This document shows, in pieces, positions 45,560 to 56,413 of a DNA stretch of 64,000 bases. Within the stretch, counting starts at the first letter, position 1. Each line of letters starts with the position of its first letter. The notes under the pieces are model-generated. The model did not search any database. It was not told the DNA's origin and saw nothing but the letters and a program-made list of their open reading frames with translations. The position numbers and the translations under genes were made by a program. This DNA is from Thalassia testudinum (lineage: Eukaryota > Streptophyta > Magnoliopsida > Alismatales > Hydrocharitaceae): positions 159,142,501-159,206,500 of the forward strand of contig JAZHRO010000063.1 in assembly GCA_037157565.1 (NCBI GenBank). The letters are read 5' to 3'.

Positions 45560-46230
45560 CCATGGCCAATAAAATGACCCAAATGGTGGTGGTGGATGCC
45601 ACATCGGATGGGGCTCCCATCCGTAGCTTGGAGGCCCGAGCATAGGCGCCGGTCTCTAGTCTGGTGGTCGATGTGCGGCGGGTCCATCGTTTGTTTGCCA
45701 TCTCGTCGATCTTCTTGTTCTCCTCCTTGGTCTACTCCTTGGTTCTCCCAACTCGAGTTTACCAGCCTTGAGCTTGTAGGTCCAGTCCTTCGTGTTGTAG
45801 TTATCTCTGAAACCTACAAAATAAGATTCTAATTCTTTCTTCGATATCCAAGTGAGCTTGGATCTGGATCTGTTAGCGGGTCTCCTTGACGGAGATCCTT
45901 TCTCAACCTTAGGGCTATAAAAATTATCTACTTTGTTGATTAATTTGTTAGAGTTTTCCCTAAGACATGCAATTTTTTTTTCTATAATATGCATCTTAGT
46001 CTTTAAATCAGAAATTTCTAATTTTAAACTATCATTTTCTTCAATCAATTTAGTATTTTTATTGATTAAATTTTTATTTTCTAATAACAGATTATTATCC
46101 TTAGGACTAGAGCTGCTTTTTAGGTCCTTAAGTTTTATTTCCAACCTATCATTTTCAGATTTAAGAAAGCTAAGGTTCTTTTAATGCTTTTGTTTTCTAT
46201 TCTTAATGATTTACTAACATCAAATAGTTC
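45560..46230 (-). pseudogene. Coiled-coil C-terminal part of SIRE-like gag
   Basis: After the gag stop at 46243 the frame continues EAFNELFDVSKSLRIENKSI, then shifts to LEIKLKDLK, LLLENKNLINKNTKLIEEN and LKLEISDLKTK, a heptad-rich coiled coil. It is followed by WISKKELESYFVGF, then a His/Pro end (MWHPPPPFGSFYWPW). SIRE gag proteins commonly have such an extension. The stop and frameshift suggest it is no longer joined to gag. Confidence 0.7.
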
Positions 46231-46242
46231 ATTAAAAGCTTC

Positions 46243-47265
46243 TTATAAATCGAAATTTACCTCGTTGTCTGAGTCGCTTCCGCTTTCGCTGTCGCTATCA
46301 CTTCCTCTGGCCATGAAACCAAAGCAAGTGGTTTCTTCTTCTATAGACTTTTCTTCTTCTTCTTCCTCCGAGCTCGAATTGTCCCAAGTGGCTTGGAACG
46401 CCTTCTTCTTAGATTTCTTCTCCTTTTCCTTCTTCTTCTCCTTTTTGAGAAGAGGGCATTCTGGTTGCAAATGCCCTTTCTCGTTGCAGTGGTAGCAACG
46501 TCTCAGCCTCTCCTTCTTCTTTGATTCCCTACACAACTTGGAAAGCTTTTTAAGTAAAATTTTAAAGTCTTCGTCGTCGAAACTTACCTCGCTATCCGAC
46601 GCAGCTTTGAAGGCGGGAGTCTTCTTCGATTTTGGCTCCGGTGTATCCTTCTTTTTCTGCTTCAACTTTGTCTTGTAAGCCATTAGATTGCCTAGGAGAT
46701 CTTCCATGTTGAGCTCCTTCACTTCGTTTGACTCCTCAATGGTGGTGACTTTCTGTTCCCACTCCGGTCTAAGGGAACGAAGAAGCTTCCCTTGAAGCTC
46801 CCCCTTGATGAAAGTCTTCCCTAAAGCTTTCAAATTATTTACAATGAGAGTGAACCTAGTGTTCATCTCACTTAAAGATTCGTTAGGCTTCATAGAAAAA
46901 GATTCAAATTCTTGAGAAAGTAAATTTATTTTAGAAGTTTTTACCTTAGAGGTACCTTCGTGAGTTACCTCAAGTGTGTGCCAAATCTCGTATGCGGTGG
47001 CGCATTGCGAGATTCTGTTGAACTCCTCTGGGCTGAGCACGCAGTAAAAGGCGTTCATGGTCTTTGAGTTCAAAGAGAACTCACTAATTTGTTGTTGCGA
47101 GTAGCCTCCCACGGGTTTCTCTGGGATCTCAAATGGCGTCTCGCACCTGGCCCAAATCGTGAAGTCATTGGCTTGAAGCCAAGTCTTCATCCGCAGCTTC
47201 CAGTAGGAGTAGTTGCTCCCGTCGAAGAATGGCGGACGACACTTCGACGCTTCGAGATAGTTCAT
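46243..47265 (-). CDS. Copia (SIRE-like) gag protein, open frame
   Basis: 341 codons from ATG 47265 (MNYLEASKCRPPFFDGSNYS); the frame is open 39 codons further upstream, but that part is repetitive leader. Domains: DUF4219/UBN2-type capsid (FDGSNYSYWKLRMKTWLQ; AYEIWHTLEVTHEG; LSEMNTRFTLIVNNLKALG, residues about 10-200), a Lys/Glu-rich linker, a CCHC zinc knuckle (CYHCNEKGHLQPEC, about residues 255-268), then acidic Glu/Ser repeats to the stop. It would form the retroelement capsid and bind RNA. Length and order fit Copia SIRE/Maximus gag. It is the best-preserved long ORF in the window besides the last gag. Confidence 0.88.
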   Translation of the reverse strand: MNYLEASKCRPPFFDGSNYSYWKLRMKTWLQANDFTIWARCETPFEIPEKPVGGYSQQQISEFSLNSKTMNAFYCVLSPEEFNRISQCATAYEIWHTLEVTHEGTSKVKTSKINLLSQEFESFSMKPNESLSEMNTRFTLIVNNLKALGKTFIKGELQGKLLRSLRPEWEQKVTTIEESNEVKELNMEDLLGNLMAYKTKLKQKKKDTPEPKSKKTPAFKAASDSEVSFDDEDFKILLKKLSKLCRESKKKERLRRCYHCNEKGHLQPECPLLKKEKKKEKEKKSKKKAFQATWDNSSSEEEEEEKSIEEETTCFGFMARGSDSDSESGSDSDNEVNFDL

Positions 47266-48421
47266 CCGCCCATAGCAACCCCCAGAACCATGGCTTTCGA
47301 CACTTCGAGATAGTGCCACCCATGGTGTTCTATAGCTAAATTCAGGCCCTAGCAATCGACATTTCGGGATAATCCCACCCATGGCACCTGAATCAGAACA
47401 AGGTGCTTACGTGCCCCTAGTAGGATATTTAGATATCCTAGGAGACAAGCACCGAGGAGATGGTATGTTATTGCACATCTTCGAGGGGAATTTTCCACCT
47501 CTCCGCATTGGGAATTATTCCAAATCAACTTGTGTTGATCAACCACTCCTAATCTTGGTAGCTTTTCAGAATAGAATTTATGCTTTTGCGTGATTTTGAT
47601 AATTAAGTGCACTGAACCAAATTGTGTGTGGATTAGGGTGCTTAGGTTACCGAGTCCTGCAAATCGAACGTCAATTAACGAGGTAGAATAGCCCTAAACC
47701 TTAGACCTAATACTTAAGCTTCGCCTTTTCCTCAACCTCTTGAGGACTATCCAGATCTTAACAGATACGTAAATTTTTAAGCCTAAACACAGCCTAAGAG
47801 GCTTAAGATCAGCACTCATACTAATCTTCGTGTTTCTGTAGCACTTTTGATTTTCATTTTTTTCTTTTGATTTGGTCTAGAACTAAGTAGATTCCATAAT
47901 CTTTTACTAATGACTAACTCTTTTTATTTCAAATTGTTGCTCCTTTTTGACATTTTAAATCACCTCCTCTCTTCCTCCTCAAGAATGATATGCAATTAAT
48001 TTTTTCAAAATTTCCTCCCCTTTCTCCAATTTTTTTGTTCTTTTTCAATTTTTTATTTTATTTTTTGGTTTTTTTTGGAATATGTATTTTTTTTGTGAGA
48101 ACCCTTCAGAACTTTGAATTTTTATGTGTTTGCACTTTAACATCCCCCCATGCCTAAGTTTTGCAATGTCCTCATTGTAAATCGGAGGGTATGAAATCAG
48201 TTTGTATTCAGGGATTAGAACAGGATAATCGGGTGGGCGAACAGGTCGAGATGACTGTTGCGGACGATTTAAAGCTCAGGTATGAGTACCAGAGGTGGAG
48301 TCGACTATTCTAAAACTGAACTCGAAGTGCAATAGACGTGAAGTACAAAAAGATAATCAGAAGGATCTTAGATTTTTTAGAATGACGGGTTGCCTCCCGT
48401 TAAACGCTAAATTCAATGCCT

Positions 48422-49501
48422 TCAGCCAAGCAGAAAATGGTATGGAGGAGTGGTCAAATCAGATGAATTTTGTAGAATAAGTACCTTGATCAATAGCTTG
48501 GTTGGTCCAACCAGGTGCTTGTTCAGATCCACAGGCTGATGATGTAGCCCAAACCTAATCAATCTGGTGGGTTGATAGATGTGAATCAATAGATGTTGAG
48601 ACCACCAGGTACTCTGTGACTCAAATAGATGTGGAAGTGAAAAGCTAAGGTTTGGCTGAATAGGATCAGCCTGGTCAGAGTAAGGATCCTCAAATGAAAA
48701 AGGGTCGGTGGAGGATGTAGGAACCCTATGGGAGTAATCAGAGAAGGATGGGGTGTGATTATCAGTCTGATCGAAGTTCAAAACCCGATTGAAATGTGGA
48801 GGAGAACCATGTGCAATCAGCTCATCGAGAGGAGCATTATAGTAGAAATTGAATCCAGTTGCGGGTCGGGGTTGGAAAAGGGTTTTGGAAGGCTTTGTAT
48901 ATGATGTCGAAGAGGTGGTTTCTTTCAAATCATTAACCTCAGTGTCAGAATCAAAGGATAGGTTGTAGTCACTAAGGTCGTAAATTGGTTTGGATTTGTC
49001 AGGAAACAACAGTTCTTTGAAATCAGGGTAAGATTTGAAATTGTCGGAGAACTTGCAAGAATCGTGTTCTGAATTTGATTCGGGATCAGAGGTTCCACCA
49101 CTAAGTAAATCAAGATGCTGAGAAGCAGCAACTTGACTTGGATCTAACCTATTTTCAGATTCCGAGCTCAAAAAGGTGGCCCTATTAGGCATAGGCTTGG
49201 GTTCTTTGCTCGTAGGGTAGACCCAATCGATTCCTAACTCTTCCAACTCCTCAATTTATGTATCATAGATTGGTGTGACTTCCAAAAAATTAATCTGTAT
49301 CTCTGAGGAGGTTGGAGAGGTGCACTCATCTAATACATGCCTAGAATCATAATCCAAATTCAAAATTTGAATTTCATCATATTGGGCCTCATGATCATCC
49401 CAAATAGGCTTGAATCCAGATTCTAGGTTAAGGATGTGGGTTGGATCACTAGAATCTAGGTTGGGCTCTATAGGGATGTCAAAATAGCTCTTGAGCATCA
49501 C
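48422..49501 (-). pseudogene. Acidic, low-complexity ORF of element A, unknown function
   Basis: One frame runs from 49501 to 48422 with a single TAA at 49256-49258. It is rich in Asp, Ser, Pro and aromatic residues (PIYDLSDYNLSFDSDTEV; FNFYYNAPLDELIAHG; FSFEDPYSDQADPIQ). No zinc knuckle, capsid or enzyme motif is visible. Tat/Ogre elements are known to carry an extra ORF of unknown function upstream of gag, and the position 1.8 kb after the primer site would fit. I do not recognise the family; it may be intrinsically disordered. Confidence 0.5.
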
Positions 49502-51335
49502 CTTATCAGAATAAGGGACGGAATGTACACCCTCGAGAGGTTCTGACTCAATCTTATTATGACAGGTGTCTGAGAAATCTAAGCTTGGTGAACCAGGCTC
49601 TTGATTTTCTTGGGCTGGCTCAAAATTGTGAACACCTGTAATCGGATCCTCCCAACTCGTCTCAAGATCAGGAATGTCAATTTGTTCTTAATTTGAATCA
49701 CATTCCATTTGGGTTGGGGGTCCATAACAAGCTTGATCATCAAACCTGGGATTTAGGAAATTACATGGATTATTGGAATTACTCCAAGATGTCATCTTAA
49801 CTTTTGATGGGTATTTTTGATCGATGGATCTATACAAATTATTCAGCAATTCTCCTCATTTTTCCAAAAAATTCTGGAGTTCTTCCGGAACTAAAGGATT
49901 TGACCAATATTGTAGACAATCATTGTTATGTAATTTCACCAATTCCATGTGTTCTGCTAAGAGATCATCCTGGCTTGAACCGTGGTTTAGTTATATCCAT
50001 ATCATCTCCATATGATTCAAAATGTGGTCCATTACTTTCTTGAATTTATCCTAAATGTCCCTTTTACAATATTCATTATGGTGTCTATAAGCATTCTCGA
50101 GTATCTTTTCTTTCATGCTCATTTGGGACTCAAGTTTCTTAAACAGTCTTCCTATATAGTCAGGCTGCATTTTTGAATCAAGTGGTGGAATCAAGATGCA
50201 GAATCAAACTCAAGATTAGATTTGAAGTTGATTTAATCAGATAGAAATCCCTAAGATGATCTATGTATGTGCACTAGAGAAAAGATGAGGGACTGGATGT
50301 TGTTGGACTCAATCAAGGCACCCAAAGATTTTTGGATGACTATAGAGGTTCAAGACGGATGATACCCCCAGATCAGAAAGTCATCCACCTGAGAATTGCC
50401 TGGGCAACCAAGAAGGGAGAGTCCCGCAAAGAACCCTACACGATAGAGCATCCCAACGGGTAATAGGGTTTCCCCCACTCGACCTTCCTTGTCACTGAGG
50501 GTCTAGGTAGACCAGAATGGATAACTTGACCTCATAAGTCTACTAATTTCAAGTCCTAATTTGTGCCTTTAATTCCACTTGATTAGAAGTTAATTTGACT
50601 TGTAACCTAATTTGGAGGTTGGTTAGCCTACTAGGTAGACCAACATCACCTGACCTACCCTAAATGATGGAGAATGAAATCTAGGTCAAGACTCAAAAAT
50701 CACCTTGATTGACTCTCAGGTTATTAGGTTCAAGATTTTAGGATTCAAGTGAAATTAGAGCTTGATTTTAGGGTTTTTCTTGATTAGATCTTTTCAACCA
50801 AGGGCTTGGGTAGCACACAAATGCGGGAGAGTTATTTCCTTTTATGCAGGCAAATGTGAACTATTACTCCAGAACCCTAATGTAGAAACCCTAATTAGCT
50901 CTGTTCTGCATCTAATTTGATCTTACAATGATCTCCTTGGACTTCAAACAAAAAGCGAGTAGTCCAAGAAGATTAGAAATTATGCATAGTCCCTAATAGG
51001 TATAGGAAATTTGGGTAGGAAATTTTAAACAGAGTCGTCTCAAGCTTCAATCAGATATGAAATTTGTTCGCAAATCAGGAGACTTGCCTTTTTAAATGAT
51101 GATTACTGTAAAAAAAGGCAAGTGATTCCTAATTGATTGTTTCCTTTTTTTGTCTTCCTAAGATTAAGAGGTTGATTAGGGAAGAATAGAAAAGTTACCT
51201 ACCCTAGAGTGGTTGTTTTGCGTGGAAGATCGCCTTGTGATATACCTTACAAAATCACAAGAAATCAAACGGGGCAAGTTAGTGCTAAAAAATACTCAAA
51301 ATATAGCAAGAGAATAGCAGTGAATTGCGCGTTGC
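49502..51335 (-). other. Leader region of element A
   Basis: Non-coding sequence between primer site and ORF. The minus strand has scattered stops; a frame near 49804-50043 on the plus strand is a shadow. No structure recognised. Confidence 0.4.
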
Positions 51336-51353
51336 TCCCCGACAATGGTGCCA
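51336..51353 (-). other. Primer-binding site, degraded tRNA-Asp type
   Basis: TGGCACCATTGTCGGGGA on the minus strand differs at three positions from TGGCGCCGTTGCCGGGGA, the complement of the plant tRNA-Asp 3' end seen intact at 61864-61881. The changes are all of C-to-T or G-to-A type. Confidence 0.75.
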
Positions 51354-51359
51354 AAATAT

Positions 51360-54030
51360 TGAAGCGATCTATCGGGGATTTAAATCAAAGTATAGTCGTC
51401 GTAGTTTGAAATCCGCAATAAATCAAACAACAAATAAAATTTATAAGCTCAGAATGTCAAAAATGAAGTCCGAGGTCGTTCGCTGAGAGCAAGTATTGCA
51501 TTCACGCACTAATCTCAATAGATAATATAAATGAGCACAATTAATTGCTCAAAAACTAATATGCAATGTATAACATGAGTATATGAGGAGATAAAAAAAC
51601 TCTAGACAAAATAATGGTGATTTGGATCACCAATTATTAGCCTAACACATATATAGCAATTACTCAAATAGAATCAAATGAACAAACAGTGAATCAGACA
51701 TCTGATTGTGAAATCAGATGACTTAAAGTGTGTTGCTACAGTTCTTCTTCTTTGATTTCTTTTGTTGTTACTCTTCTTTGGCTTTCTTCTGTATGGCTTC
51801 TTCTTTCTCTGGCTTTTCCTTCCTTTCTTTGGCTCTGTCTCTTTTCCTCTTCTCGTGACTAAGTGTTGCACAGTTGCCTGCAAGAGCAAAACCCTCCTAA
51901 CCCCACGCTCTCTCTCTCTCCCTCCTCTTGTCTTCTGCAAGGGTACCCGGGTATTTGGGTATTGGATCAGAGCGTACCCAGGACCAGGGTTGCTTGCAAG
52001 TGTAGCAGTTGAGGTGTGACGCTTAGACGGGTAATCGGACCAAACCCACATGGTGGTGTCACGGGCGAGGCGTGAAGGGGTGCGAGGGACCTCACCCCCC
52101 AAGGGTCGAGGCGATAAGATGTATGCAAAAATTCAACTTATGCGTGCACACCGCTTCTTCTCTTCATGAGGTGGGACTAAATCCCTCCCTCTTCCTCACG
52201 TGCGTCTGCTGCTAGAGTGGCTTCCAATAGATGCTGGAGAAGCGCACAATGCTCCCAATTGGAGGCCTGGGTCGCTTCTTGGGATGAGTCTGCAGTGCTT
52301 GGAGTGAACATTTGGGGCAAGGATCTCAAGAGCGTGCTCCAAGCTTGCTTGTGAGTAGCTCGTTCATGGCGGTTGAAGGCTTAAACCTGAAACAGCAAAG
52401 TATGGGCTAAACACCCCAATCAGATGGCTCAAAAGCTTCGCCGAAGCACAGTGAAGGTGATGGTGATGGTTTTGTGGCGAGGCGAGGCTTGTGGCAGCCT
52501 GACGGAGGCAGAGATGGCCGGAGGAAGTGGGTTTGTTCGGTGGGTGTTTTGGGTGGATGGGAAGGTGAATAGAGAGGGGTTTTGATGGGTGGAGTACGGC
52601 GGAGGTTATGGGCATGGTGGCAAGGCACGTGGATGTGTGTAGCGATGGAACCGCCTCGCTGGAGGTATGGCTGGACGCGGAGAAGACCGGGGTGAATGGT
52701 GGTGTCGAGGACATGTGTTTGGGTTTTTGATAAGGGAAGTTAACCTAAAGAACTAGAGAGACCTAACTACCTACTCTAAGGGTTGAAAAGGATACGGAGG
52801 ACACTGGGTATGGTGTGGCCGACACCGTGGAAGAGAACTGCTCCGGTGAGGTAGAAGCGGCAATGACAATGGGAGGGAGGCTTCTGTTGGTACGGCCAAG
52901 AGCGGAAGAAGTTAAGGTAGATCCGTTGCCGGTATTGCAAATGGATGAAGAATGGAGTCGAAGGTGGTCGCCGGACGTCGAGGAGCTATTCGGTTGGAGA
53001 GGAGGGAAGAATTGAGGGTGATTTCGGTCGAATTCGAGCATCGAAGGATCAATGTGCATTAAGGATCCTTTTATAGGCTTTTAGAGGGTGGTTGAAGCTT
53101 GGAAACCAAGCTCTTGAACTTGGAAGGTTCGCCGGAGTAGGAAACCCAAGAGATACCCAAATCTCTCATGCGTTCGCATGAGAGATTGGGAAGGTTCTAC
53201 GATTCAAGGTCGAGTGCGTTGGAAAGAGAACTCCATAAGGGATCTCCTTTCCAATTTTGAAAGGGATTCATTGATCAGAGGAGTTCTCCTCAATCAAAGG
53301 TCGACGGAGAAGGATTCCTCCGCAATAATGGTGGAGGGACCTATTTGCAAAGAGTGATGACAAAGATAGGGGCCTTTTTGTAAATATTTTGAAAGTTAGG
53401 GGCATGTGTGAGAGAGAAAAGAGTTAGACAGGACTAAATTGCAAATTAGGTCAAGATGATCTCTGATTTGGCCTAAATTTTGGTACAAACCTAATTTGGA
53501 CTCACGGAATCTGATGATGAAGTCAAATTTATGTTTTGACCAAGTTTGATTGGATAGATTGCACAGAAACCCAGATTAGAGCAACTGTTTGTCTGAGACT
53601 CTATTTTATATCACAACGGGTTCTGATTGTCAAATCAAGCATACCAAACCCTAGAAAATATTTTTATATGATTTTTAGAGGGTTTATGTGAATTTTATCC
53701 TGACCAGAACCTCAGTTAATTAAGTGGGTCTACTTTTTGGGTTTTAGATGTCATTTAATTCTCGAAACGTGTGAAAACTTGTTTTGTTCTGCACGGACCA
53801 ACTTGTTAGACATTTAAGACCATTTAGCCTTTGATTAACCCCTGAGAAATCCCTTGATTGTTCTTCAATTGAGATGTGCTGTTAAAATGATATTTTTACC
53901 CCTATTTTACTGTATTTCTCTCATAATGATTATGCAATGAATTATGCTCCTCTGGCGGTTATGTAGGAGCATTTATTCCTTAATTATGACTAATTAAAGC
54001 TAGATATGACTGATGATGATGTTATCATCA
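51360..54030 (-). repeat. 5' LTR of element A (2.67 kb)
   Basis: The minus strand begins TGATGATaacATCATCA (a self-complementary start, 54014-54030) and ends GATCGCTTCA, 6 bp before the primer site. Homologous to the split solo LTR at 37589-42990. Open frames inside (for example 52364-52714) are not conserved between copies. Confidence 0.8.
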
Positions 54031-54589
54031 CTTAATCAAGAGAGGTGAAAATAAGAAGGATGAAAACAGCTATATACAAGGATAGGTTTGCTAAGTTTAA
54101 CGCCTTCAGCTAGGCATAAACCCAGTAAGTAATTCAAAATGTAGGAGTGAAATAATAGAATTAACAAGTTTGAGATCATGTGGCTTAATAAAAGGTTTTA
54201 GTCTTTGTCCACTGATAGTGTAAGGTTTAGATTTAGCAATCTTGGTGATCTCAATGGGTCCATTAACAGTATGCATCATAATCAGAATCAGATACTTGGC
54301 TCATGGTCCATGTAAAAAGTGGGTATCAAATCAAAGATACTTGGCTTAAGGTCCAAGTAAAGAAACAGTATATCCAGAAAAATCAATAGCTTCCACCTCT
54401 TCAATTAGTTAATTTCAGAGTCAAGATGAAGAAGATGAATTTGGATTGGGAAGAAGAGGTGATTGCTGATCTAAGTAACATGCAGAAGGATCAGGATTGT
54501 GCAAGGCTTGAGATATGACATGTGCTTGGCCTTGGGAAGGTCTAGGTTAGACATACCTCTGGGTAAGTATGTTCCTAGGATTGGGTTGT

Positions 54590-55129
54590 GCTTGAGATGG
54601 GAGTGAATGTGGTTGACGGGATTCCATCAGGTGTAGGTTGTGCAACTGCAGGATTAGAGTAATCTCGTAGTTGAGGTCTACAAGGTTGAGGTGGTGCCTA
54701 AGGGTTTCTAGGTTGAGGTTGAGGTTGGGGGTTTTCTAAAAGATTAACAGCTTGTGCAAGCTGTTTCACATGTTGTGTAAGGGTATTCATTTGAAGTTGT
54801 GTTTCAAATAGGTGTTGAAGATGAGGCATAGGTCCTCTCTCCGGTGATGGTTGGTTGTGGAAGTTAGGATATGTGGGAGGTTGGAACCTATGGTTTGGTG
54901 GTGGTGGTGGTGGTGGAGGATGTGGAAAGTGATTTTGAGGAAGTTCTTCAAAATACTCAAACTGTGCAAAGTCAACATCATCCTCAGGATGAGTAGGGTG
55001 GTGGATGGGAGTTTGAGGCCTAAGAGGTATAGGATCGGATGTGAAAGGCATAGAAGTGGAAGTAGAAGTTTGGGCATCAGCACCCAAGGGGGGTAATAAC
55101 TCAGGGTGTTGGGATCTCCTACCTTCCAT
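54590..55129 (-). pseudogene. Tat-type gag N-terminus with in-frame amber codon, truncated
   Basis: Starts MEGRRSQHPEL, matching MHGRRSLHPEL of the gag at 62992. Then comes a Pro/Gln-rich region with a run of Pro, then LFETQLQMNTLTQHVKQLAQ (cf. the Gln-rich helix of the other copy). A TAG at about 54698 is followed in the same frame by RPQLRDYSNP, the counterpart of RPLRDFYNP in the other gag. The capsid core is absent. Confidence 0.72.
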
Positions 55130-56389
55130 TGAGTTGGTTTTTGAAAACGAGTTTTAAAGCAGTCACAACTCAATAGAGGAATGCAATCTTAGTCTCATAA
55201 AAATCAGAAATCTCGAATCAATCTCAATCACCAAAAGACCAATCTAATAAACAAGCGAGATGAAATCAAATTTTTCCTAGAGGCCACTACGCAAAGATAA
55301 TAGTACGAAAACAAATGTTTCAAACAATTGTACGCATCCTAAAGATAAACATAGCGGAGTGCTGACCTCTATAATCCACCGAGAGTCTGGATAAGACTGG
55401 CGTGCGAATCCAGATCCTGTGGGTGCTTAAGGAGATGAGATAGAAACCTGTGTATGTGTATCTTATGTGATCGTGCTGTGTGCACGATAGCAATCAGCAC
55501 AATAGCAATGAAAAATCAAACAGGGTCTCAAACAAATTTTTATGTCTCCTTTTTAATTCGATTCAAGTGTTTAGAGAGTGTTTTCTATGCTGCTTGTCTC
55601 GCTTTTTAAGTCTTTTCAATGCAAGCGATGGTCTTTTTAGTTTTAAGTCAAATGCAGAGATGGCAGGAGTTAAGGAGGGATAGGGAATGTGTACCTGACT
55701 CCGGCAATTCTATAATATGCAATTGACTTAGTATTAAAATCTAGCAGGAAATGTGCAATCCTAAGTATGGATGCCTATAGATATGCTGCTGCTAGATAAG
55801 GGATGAGATCTTTTTTTGAATTTTTGATTTTATAATTTTTTTGGATTTTTTTCATAATGCAACAAACAAAAACAAAAGAAACAGAAATCGATACGAAAAA
55901 CCCACGAACGGAAAAACCGCGTCGATGAGAGTAGAGAGAGATAAAGAGTCAAAAAGAGAGTCCAAATTATTACAAGATGTGTGAGAACAGGCTCTCAAAA
56001 CTTATTCATAACAAATATATCCTAAGTAATATACCTAAATCTAAACTATACTATACAAATCTACTCTAATGCAGCTCCATGGAAAAACTCCACCAGGAAG
56101 TCGGGTCAGAATCGCAACAAGCCCACCAATAAGATCTTCGCCTGGAAGAAGACGCTACTCCTCCTACTCCTCAAGTGCTGCAAAAACAACAATTGATTAG
56201 TAAGAATCAAAGAATCTATACACAAAAAAAATTAATGAATGAAACAAATGTATATACAACAAAAATTATAAATAAAAGAATGTCTATATACACAATGAAT
56301 ATGAATAATTGAATGCATTATATACAAAAGAAAAAAATTAATTACAAATAAAAGAACCAAAGAATAATTTTGGCATGTAGAGAGTTGCC

Positions 56390-56407
56390 TCCTCGACAAC
56401 GGTGCCA
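56390..56407 (-). other. Primer-binding site of element C, tRNA-Asp type
   Basis: TGGCACCGTTGTCGAGGA on the minus strand, three differences from the intact tRNA-Asp site at 61864-61881. It lies 6 bp from the LTR edge (tgattggcatcg at 56414). Confidence 0.75.
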
Positions 56408-56413
56408 AAAATA

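Larger units (their letters stand above)
43524..47640 (-). mobile_element. SIRE-like Copia element reduced to gag, no pol, 5' LTR missing
   Basis: On the minus strand: leader (47640-47266), gag (47265-46243), a coiled-coil extension (about 46230-45560), a run of polypurine tracts (about 45520-45229), and a 3' LTR (45228-43524). No protease, integrase, RT or RNase H frame lies between gag and the LTR. This matches the idea of gag-only (TR-GAG-like) elements. The 5' LTR is not present; the right boundary, near a weak primer-site-like phrase at 47612-47625, is approximate. Confidence 0.75.
47641..54030 (-). mobile_element. Tat/Ogre-like gypsy element A, non-autonomous or decayed
   Basis: On the minus strand: 5' LTR 54030-51360, primer site 51353-51336 similar to tRNA-Asp, then about 3.7 kb of internal sequence with an acidic ORF (49501-48422) but no protease, RT or integrase motif. 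The left edge meets the Copia leader near 47640, so the 3' half is missing. A solo LTR of the same family is at 37589-42990. Confidence 0.65.

Noticed and set aside
52364..53059. Pro-rich frames in the element A LTR
   Set aside because: Not conserved in the second LTR copy at 37589-42990.
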